A DNA stretch of 6,803 nt. It comes from DAOUFU01 sp034429275. GTDB lineage: Bacteria; Chloroflexota; Anaerolineae; Aggregatilineales; Aggregatilineaceae. The DNA lies in assembly GCA_034429275.1 (NCBI GenBank), contig DAOUFU010000131.1:1-6803 (forward strand), given 5' to 3'. Positions 1 through 5,200 of the stretch are shown one piece after another. The notes beneath the pieces are model-generated. The model saw only the letters and a program-made list of their open reading frames with translations. It did no database searches and was not told the origin of the DNA. The position numbers and the translations under genes were made by a program. Numbering within the stretch: the first letter of the stretch is position 1; the number at the start of each line of letters is the position of its first letter.

Positions 1-130
1 CTTTGACTACATCGAAGTCTGGTACAATCGTCGTCGTCGCCACTCCACTCTGGGCTATCTCAGTCCAGCGGATTTTGAGCAACTACATGCCTGTGACACA
101 ATCAGTGTCTGCTAAACCGAGATCAGTCCA
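1..130 (+). mobile_element. Right end of an IS3-family insertion sequence
   Basis: The transposase stop codon (113-115) is followed by only a few bases before sequence belonging to another transposase gene, read on the minus strand, begins. IS3-family elements usually end shortly after orfB with a terminal CA. A CA at 129-130 fits, because the minus-strand reading just to its right (RWHSA) still resembles the interrupted family. The exact end is an inference: the left inverted repeat and the target duplication that would fix it are outside the window. Confidence 0.6.
2..115 (+). CDS. IS3-family transposase (OrfB), C-terminal 37 residues only
   Basis: This is the 3' end of a gene that begins left of the window. 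The frame starting at base 2 reads FDYIEVWYNRRRRHSTLGYL, then SPADFEQLHACDTISVC and a TAA stop at 113-115. The series Y-N-R-x-R-R-H-S-x-L-G-Y-x-S-P-x-x-F-E is the signature tail of IS3-family OrfB DDE transposases, just after the last catalytic glutamate of the integrase core. That glutamate and the two catalytic aspartates lie outside the window. In intact elements the protein is made as an OrfAB fusion by programmed frameshifting and carries out copy-out/paste-in transposition. Nothing visible suggests this end is damaged, but whether the whole element is intact cannot be judged. Family assignment is firm; subgroup is not assignable. Confidence 0.93.
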   Translation, partial: FDYIEVWYNRRRRHSTLGYLSPADFEQLHACDTISVC

Positions 131-416
131 ACGCGCTATGCCACCGAAAAAGCGTAGCCGGTTTCACAATCCGAATCACGTCGCCCATCGCCTTGATCGT
201 GTGTCCAGTCCTGGCTTTCAGCCGGGTTGCCAGCGCGATCAGCATCAGTTTCTCGCCTCGAGATAAGTGCGGCGCTCGACCTTGCTTGCTTTCGTAGATG
301 GCCAGTTGGTGACGCAACAATAAGACTTCCAGGTCCTTGTCGCTTTCCGCCCTGAGCCCCAATTGGATGAGCTCAATCAGCGTTGAGACTACCTGCCACA
401 TGCAGAACCAAAACAC
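123..416 (-). pseudogene. Integrase-type transposase, 5' fragment interrupted by an IS
   Basis: The minus-strand frame encodes 97 residues. It carries the N-terminal pattern of a family of DDE integrase/transposase proteins: DLEVLLLRHQLAIYE (about residues 28-42), then LSRGEK, a segment ATRLKARTGHTIK, and VIRIVKPATLFRWH (about 80-93). In intact relatives the FRWH motif is followed by a basic (R)xLVRRKW-type stretch and then the catalytic core. Here the frame ends three residues later (S-A-L-D-stop), where IS3-type sequence takes over. The whole catalytic domain is therefore missing and the product should be inactive. I choose the GTG at 414-416 because GGAAGGGG (424-431, minus strand) lies 7 bases upstream; an ATG at 399-401 is an alternative start. 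Family recognition comes from remembered motifs, not a search. Confidence 0.78.
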
Positions 417-672
417 CTCTTTTCCCCTTCCAGTGATAAATCAAGCGCTCCATTTTACCAGCTGGATCGGGCCGTTTCTTGCCTCGATTTTGGATTGCAC
501 GACTATTTTTAGAGTACGGCCGTTCCGAGATGCGATGATTGAGCGCCAAGACGGTTCTGGCCATACCGATGTGACCCCTGGTGGGATCTCTCATGGCCTC
601 CGATTTAGTTGAATAATCGGAGGCGATGTGAGAGATGACACTCATGACGCGAGCAGCTACCCAACCCGACAG
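417..672. other. Non-coding stretch upstream of the broken transposase
   Basis: I see no credible gene here. Short open frames exist on both strands, but none has recognisable motifs or a good ribosome binding site. The minus strand holds the Shine-Dalgarno-like GGAAGGGG (424-431) of the transposase fragment and an AT-rich patch around 503-516. The right part holds the long imperfect hairpin annotated separately. This is probably the leader, and perhaps the outer end, of the older transposable element. Confidence 0.5.
586..636. repeat. Long imperfect inverted repeat (hairpin)
   Basis: GCCTCCGATT (596-605) pairs perfectly with AATCGGAGGC (615-624) around a 9-base loop. The pairing resumes beyond a single mismatch (CAT 592-594 with ATG 626-628). 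After a two-base bulge it continues as ATCTCT (586-591) with AGAGAT (631-636). That gives 19 base pairs over 51 bases. No T-run follows on either side, so it is not a classical terminator. It could be a transposon end, a transcript-stabilising hairpin, or a structure shielding the transposase from read-through transcription. Pairing is seen directly; the function is unknown. Confidence 0.7.
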
Positions 673-707
673 ACAGCCGGAGAGTCGCTCGACTCTCCGG
701 CTGTTTT
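671..707. terminator. Strong hairpin terminator downstream of the hydrolase, possibly bidirectional
   Basis: ACAGCCGGAGAGTC (673-686) pairs without mismatch with GACTCTCCGGCTGT (691-704) around the 4-base loop GCTC. On the plus strand the stem runs into TTTT (704-707), the classical terminator form. On the minus strand, 28 bases beyond the hydrolase stop codon, the tail is CTGTCTGTC, with less T but still after a 14-bp GC-rich stem. It is ideally placed to end the leftward hydrolase transcript, and it would also block rightward read-through from the IS into the hydrolase antisense strand. Confidence 0.82.
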
Positions 708-731
708 CCCCGAACCCCTGTTGGAAGCTCG

Positions 732-2051
732 CTAGAATCCCGTCGTCTCCACCGTGATCCCAGGAACCTGCATGGCATCCGGCGCAAGCGCAGCCGCCGC
801 ATCGGCATCACCGTAAAACTCCGCCAGCAAGAACGCGGTCACAAAATGATCGAGTAGATCGTGTGCCCGATCCACATCCCACACCGGGTCGGCGCAGCAG
901 AAGAAACACATCTCCCGCCAGGCAGCCGAACAGCCGGTGCTCGCCAGCAGGTGATCAGCCCCCTCAAACGTGACCAGCGTTTTGTCCGCGCTGCCGACGA
1001 AGCTCCAAACCAAATCGGCATTGTTAGCCGTTGGAGCCATCGTATCCGCGCCGGAGCGGAACAGCAGGGTCGGGACCGTCACATTGGCCAGCCCTGCGGC
1101 GTTCAGCAGGGGCTTGATGGGCCCCGGCATGATCGGCACGATCACATCCACACGCGGATCGCCCAGCGGGGGCCACAACGTGCCAGGCTTGCAGTGGACA
1201 CCCGCCTGGTCTTCCCAGCCGGCAGCATGCTTGAGCCGGGCTTCAAAACCGACAGCATCCTCGCCGTACAGCTGGCAGAGCCACTGCATGGATTCGGAGG
1301 TGAATTCGCCGGACTGGCACCAGGTCTCAATGTCGCAAAAGTGGAGCCGCGCGCCCGCTGACATGATCGCGGTGTATCCGCCATACGAGTGCCCCATCAC
1401 GGCCACACGTTCGGCATCGATGACGCCTGCGAGCCGCCCATCACCGGCAGTGGCAGTTTCGGCAAAATCAATCGCCTGCGTGATGTCGCGCGTCTGGACC
1501 ACCAGGCTGTCCAGGAAGCCTTCCCAGTACTGGATCGCTTCTTCTTCAGATGCAATGGGCAGTTGGTCGGGCCACGCCGTGCCAGGGTGGTAAAACGCCA
1601 TCACCACAAACCCGTGCGAGGCCAGGTGCTCGAACAGATACGTGGAAAGCTGCCAGACCCAACCGCCCCCGTGCGAGAAGACTGCCAGCGGGTACGATCC
1701 GTGCTCAACATCCGCCGCGGCGTCTTGAATAGCGCGGCCTGGCAGGTTGTTGATCTCTGGCGGGAAGAAGTCGCCCACACCAAAATCATACGTGGTCGCC
1801 TCCTCGACGCTCTCAGGATTGAGCGCGGGATACCAGATCATACCGTTGAGGGGGCGTTCAGCGTCTTCGGTCGAGAAGGCCATCGCGCCGACGGCATAAG
1901 GGCCGCGCACGGCGTAGGCCGGCGCATCGGGCCGGAACCCCGCACGTTCGACCGATTCGCCCTCTTGCGCGCGCACAGCGGGCAAGAGCGCCAAAATTGA
2001 CACTACCAACAATCCAACCATCACGACTCGTCCTACACGTTGACCGGCCAT
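732..2051 (-). CDS. Exported alpha/beta hydrolase (dienelactone hydrolase / PAF-acetylhydrolase-like)
   Basis: This 439-residue protein probably hydrolyses an ester or acyl bond outside the cytoplasm; the substrate cannot be read from the sequence. Residues 1-28 form a signal peptide: basic start, hydrophobic core VMVGLLVVSILALL, likely cleavage after AVRA. The mature part has the alpha/beta-hydrolase order: oxyanion strand-loop FSHGGG (125-130), nucleophile elbow GHSYGG with Ser222, acid Asp336 in RSGAD, and His367 in GADH. The segment between the elbow and the acid holds a cap-like insert. Eight cysteines (239, 245, 259, 287, 374, 382, 385, 386) lie in the mature part and could form disulfides after export. 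I chose the ATG at 2049-2051 because AGGAGG sits 7 bases upstream and the signal peptide starts there. The frame stays open up to 2213, but that extension would run through the promoter region. It is transcribed divergently from the giant kinase gene and followed by a strong terminator, so it is probably monocistronic. The fold is sure; the subfamily is less so. Confidence 0.9.
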   Translation of the reverse strand: MAGQRVGRVVMVGLLVVSILALLPAVRAQEGESVERAGFRPDAPAYAVRGPYAVGAMAFSTEDAERPLNGMIWYPALNPESVEEATTYDFGVGDFFPPEINNLPGRAIQDAAADVEHGSYPLAVFSHGGGWVWQLSTYLFEHLASHGFVVMAFYHPGTAWPDQLPIASEEEAIQYWEGFLDSLVVQTRDITQAIDFAETATAGDGRLAGVIDAERVAVMGHSYGGYTAIMSAGARLHFCDIETWCQSGEFTSESMQWLCQLYGEDAVGFEARLKHAAGWEDQAGVHCKPGTLWPPLGDPRVDVIVPIMPGPIKPLLNAAGLANVTVPTLLFRSGADTMAPTANNADLVWSFVGSADKTLVTFEGADHLLASTGCSAAWREMCFFCCADPVWDVDRAHDLLDHFVTAFLLAEFYGDADAAAALAPDAMQVPGITVETTGF

Positions 2052-2058
2052 GTTGTTT

Positions 2059-2064
2059 CCTCCT
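2059..2064 (-). promoter_or_regulatory. Ribosome binding site of the hydrolase
   Basis: CCTCCT on the plus strand is a perfect AGGAGG on the minus strand, 7 bases from the ATG at 2049-2051. It decides the start of the hydrolase, placing it at the signal peptide rather than at the upstream in-frame starts. Confidence 0.9.
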
Positions 2065-2088
2065 CTCACGACCATGTGCGTTGATTTC

Positions 2089-2094
2089 ATTGTA
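2089..2094 (-). promoter_or_regulatory. Possible -10 box of the hydrolase promoter
   Basis: The minus strand reads TACAAT here (5 of 6 to TATAAT), which would place transcription start near 2082 and give a leader of about 30 bases containing the AGGAGG. No good -35 hexamer lies 16-18 bases upstream; that stretch is C-rich. The promoter may therefore be weak, activator-dependent, or read by another sigma factor. Tentative. Confidence 0.4.
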
Positions 2095-2113
2095 GGATGG
2101 CAGCCGGTGAACG

Positions 2114-2153
2114 GGGGAACCGGGAAAAGTTTGGACAGGGGATTGGGAAAAGT
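2114..2153. repeat. Two direct repeats GGGGA-(N)-GGGAAAAGT
   Basis: GGGGAACCGGGAAAAGT (2114-2130) is followed by GGGGATTGGGAAAAGT (2138-2153). The 9-base core GGGAAAAGT is identical and recurs 23 bp apart, roughly two helical turns. The pair lies between the two divergent promoters, just upstream of the hydrolase -10 candidate and of the kinase -35 region. This is the usual place and spacing for tandem activator or repressor sites. Repeat identity is seen directly; the regulatory role is inference. Confidence 0.6.
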
Positions 2154-2177
2154 CAGGGCTTGGCCCTGATGCCCTGA
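2153..2177. promoter_or_regulatory. Candidate operator: inverted repeat plus extra half-site
   Basis: TCAGGGC (2153-2159) and GCCCTGA (2163-2169) form a perfect 7-bp inverted repeat around TTG. A second GCCCTGA follows at 2171-2177, 8 bp after the first. The cluster covers the -35 position of the TATAAT box at 2187-2192, so a protein bound there would directly affect expression of the kinase gene. It could also be a small hairpin only in DNA, since it lies upstream of the expected transcription start. Confidence 0.5.
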
Positions 2178-2186
2178 GAAACGCCC

Positions 2187-2192
2187 TATAAT
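2187..2192 (+). promoter_or_regulatory. -10 box of the kinase gene promoter
   Basis: A perfect TATAAT lies 38 bases before the ATG at 2231, predicting transcription start near 2199 and a short leader of about 30 bases. The hexamer 17 bp upstream (CCCTGA, 2164-2169) is not a good -35 and overlaps the inverted-repeat operator candidate, which suggests a regulated rather than constitutive promoter. Confidence 0.55.
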
Positions 2193-2230
2193 GAGACTAA
2201 CAACCGAAAACACACGTGGTGAGGTGCGCC

Positions 2231-5200
2231 ATGATCGCAGGAACCCAGGTCATTAAAGGGTACGAGCTTCACGAGCGGATCGGCAGCGGCGGGTTTGGTG
2301 TGGTCCACCGCGCCTATCAGACCACCGTCGGACGCGAAGTCGCCATCAAGATCATCCTGCCCCACTTTGCCAACCATCCCGATTTCATCCGCCGGTTCGA
2401 GAGCGAGGCCCAGCTCATCGCCCGGTTGGAGCATCCGTATATCGTCCCGCTGTATGACTATTGGCGCGATCCTGGAGGCGCGTATCTGGTGATGCGGTGG
2501 CTGCGTGGAGGGAACCTGTCCGACGCGCTGACACAAGGGCCTTTCGAACTCGAAGCCGCCGCGCAGCTCCTCGACCAGATCACGTCTGCTTTAGCCTTAG
2601 CCCACCGGAACAATGTCATTCACCGCGATCTCAAACCAGCCAACATCCTGCTCGACGAAGAGGGCAATGCCTACCTCTCAGATTTCGGCATCGCAAAGGA
2701 CATCCGCGACACGGCGCGACACCAGACCGGCTCCGATGTGATCCTCGGATCACCGGACTATCTCGCGCCAGAACAGGCGCGCCGCGATCCGGTGGACGCC
2801 CGCACCGATATCTACAGCCTGGGAGTCGTGCTCTACGAAGTGCTGACAGGCCAGCACCCCTTCCCCAATAAAACATCGGTCGAGCGGATGTTTCACCACC
2901 TGAACGATCCGCTGCCGCTGATCACGACACTGGCCGATGATGTGCGCGAGGGCGTGAACGCCATCATCCAGAAAGCGACATCCAAGAACCCAGCGCACAG
3001 ATACACCAGTGTTCTGGAAATCGCAGCCGACTTCCGGCAGGAAACAGCGCTCGGCTTAGCGCAAGCAGGAGGGAGCCTCGTCGAACAACTCACGCTGCGC
3101 GAGCAGGAGATTCTCCAGTGCGTGATTGAGGGATTCTCCAACCGCGAAATCGCCCAAAGGTTGTTTGTCACTGTGGGCACGGTGAAATGGCACATCTGGC
3201 AGCTTTATCGCAAGCTGCATGTACGCAGCCGGGTCCAGGCCATTGCACGAGCGCGTGAACTGAACCTGTTGGTTCCTGACATCACCGACGAACTCTCAGC
3301 GACCGAAGCCACCTATGTCCCACTCCCCGCGCCAGAGAACCCGTACAAAGGACTGCGCCCCTTTCAGGCGGTAGACGCGCTTGACTTCTTCGGGCGTGAA
3401 AAGCTGGTCAAGCGGCTGGTCGCTCGCCTGGCCGAGCACCACCCGTTGTCGCGCTTTCTGGCGGTGGTGGGTCCCAGCGGCAGCGGCAAATCGAGCGTGG
3501 TCAAGGCGGGACTCATTCCAGCACTCTGGCGCGGCGACCTGCCCGGCTCGGATCGCTGGTTTGTGATCGAGATGGTGCCGGGCGCGCGCCCCTTGGACGA
3601 GCTGGAAGTAGCGCTCACGCGCGTCGCGGCTAATCAGGCGGAGCACCTGCGCGCCCACCTGGAACGTGACACGCATGGGCTGCTGCGCGCAGCAGCGCTG
3701 CTCTTGCCGGATGATGGCAGTGAACTGGTGATCCTCATCGATCAATTTGAAGAGATCTTCACCCTGGTTGCAGACGAAGAAACGCGCGCGCATTTCCTCA
3801 AACTGATTCATGCCGCTGTCACCGACCCGCGCAGCCGCGTGCGAGTGATCATCACCCTGCGCGCCGATTTTTATGACCGGCCTTTGCACTACCCCGAATT
3901 TGGCGAGCTGGTGCGGACCCGCATGGAAACTGTGCTGCCGCTCTCTGCCGAAGAACTGGAAGCGGTGGTCACCAAACCCGCCGAACGGGTCGGAGTCTCG
4001 TTCGAGCCAGGGCTGGTTGCCACCATTACCTCCGAGATGCACTATCAGGCGGGCGCGCTGCCGCTGCTGCAATATGCGCTGACCGAACTTTTTGAGCAGC
4101 GGCAAGACCGGGTACTGACACGTAGTGCGTACCAATCACTGGGCGGCGCAATCGGCGCGCTGGCCAAACGCGCTGAGGATATCTTCAACGAGCAGGACAA
4201 CACCGGGCGCGACACGATTCGCCAGATGTTCCTGCGGCTGGTGATGTTTGACGAGGAGTCGGCGGAAAGCAAGCGGCGGGTGGCGCGGTCCGAACTGCTG
4301 GCGGTGGCTGCGGATGAAGATGCGATGGATGACCTGATTGATACCTATGCGGCCTATCGCCTGTTGACGCTGGATCACGACCCCGCAACCCGCAGCCCGA
4401 CAATTGAGTTGGCCCACGAGGCCATTTTGCGCGAATGGGATCGCCTGCGCGCCTGGCTGGACGATTACCGCTACGACATCCGCCAACAGCGCCTGCTGGC
4501 CGCAGCCGTCAGCGAGTGGATCGGCGCGGGCAAAGACACCAGCTACTTGCTGCACGGAGCACGCCTGGAACAGTTCGCGGGATGGGTAGCAGGAACGGAA
4601 CTGGCGCTGACCAAAGAGGAACGCGATTTCGTCAATGTCAGTCTCGCGCAGCAGGCCCAGAACGAACAGACCGAGCGTGACCGGCACCGCCGTGAGCTTG
4701 CATTGGCACACCAAGCGGAGCGATCACAGCGCCGGGCGGCTAACCGTCTGCGCGCACTGGTCGCCGGACTGGCCGTATTTTTGGCGGTGGCGGTGGCCCT
4801 GGCGGCGCTCGCCATGGAAGCCCGTGAAACAGCCGAAGACGAGCGCGGCAAGACAGAGCGCGAGGCGGAAACCAATCGCAGCCTGGTATTGGCCAAGAAC
4901 GCTGAGCAAGCTGCTCAACGCGGTGAGACGGATCTCGCGTTAGCGTTCGCCCTGGCAGCGGTTGACCGTGAGACACCATCGCCGGAGTCGGTGCGCACGC
5001 TGCGCGATATCGCGCTGGGTAATGGGACACGCGTCGTGTTTCGAGAGCATACCAGCCCGGTGTGGGCGGTCGCGTTGAATGAGGACGGCTCTTTCGCGCT
5101 GTCGGGGGGCTGCGGCGAATTTGATGAGGCCGGTAGCTGCCTGCACGGAGAACTAGTGCTGATGAATGTCGAAGAACGCCGGGTGGTCTTCCGGCGGAGT

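Noticed and set aside
3..266. Plus-strand 87-codon frame from a TTG at base 3
   Set aside because: It overlaps the IS3 transposase tail in another frame and then runs antisense to the integrase fragment. Its translation resembles nothing.
373..645. Minus-strand 90-codon frame overlapping the start of the transposase fragment
   Set aside because: It has no recognisable motif, overlaps the better-supported transposase frame, and runs through the 586-636 hairpin. It is probably non-coding.
970..2000. Plus-strand frames of about 200 codons opposite the hydrolase
   Set aside because: They overlap the signal peptide, Ser222 motif and triad of a well-supported minus-strand gene, and carry no family motif.
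2052..2213. Upstream extension of the hydrolase by 54 codons
   Set aside because: The frame is open, but the ATG at 2049-2051 has a perfect AGGAGG 7 bases upstream and directly starts a signal peptide. The extension would place the signal peptide internally and cover the promoter repeats.
3296..4714. Two adjoining minus-strand frames (279 and 192 codons) opposite the nSTAND1 domain
   Set aside because: They are fully antisense to intact Walker motifs and nSTAND1 signatures and have no recognisable domain of their own.
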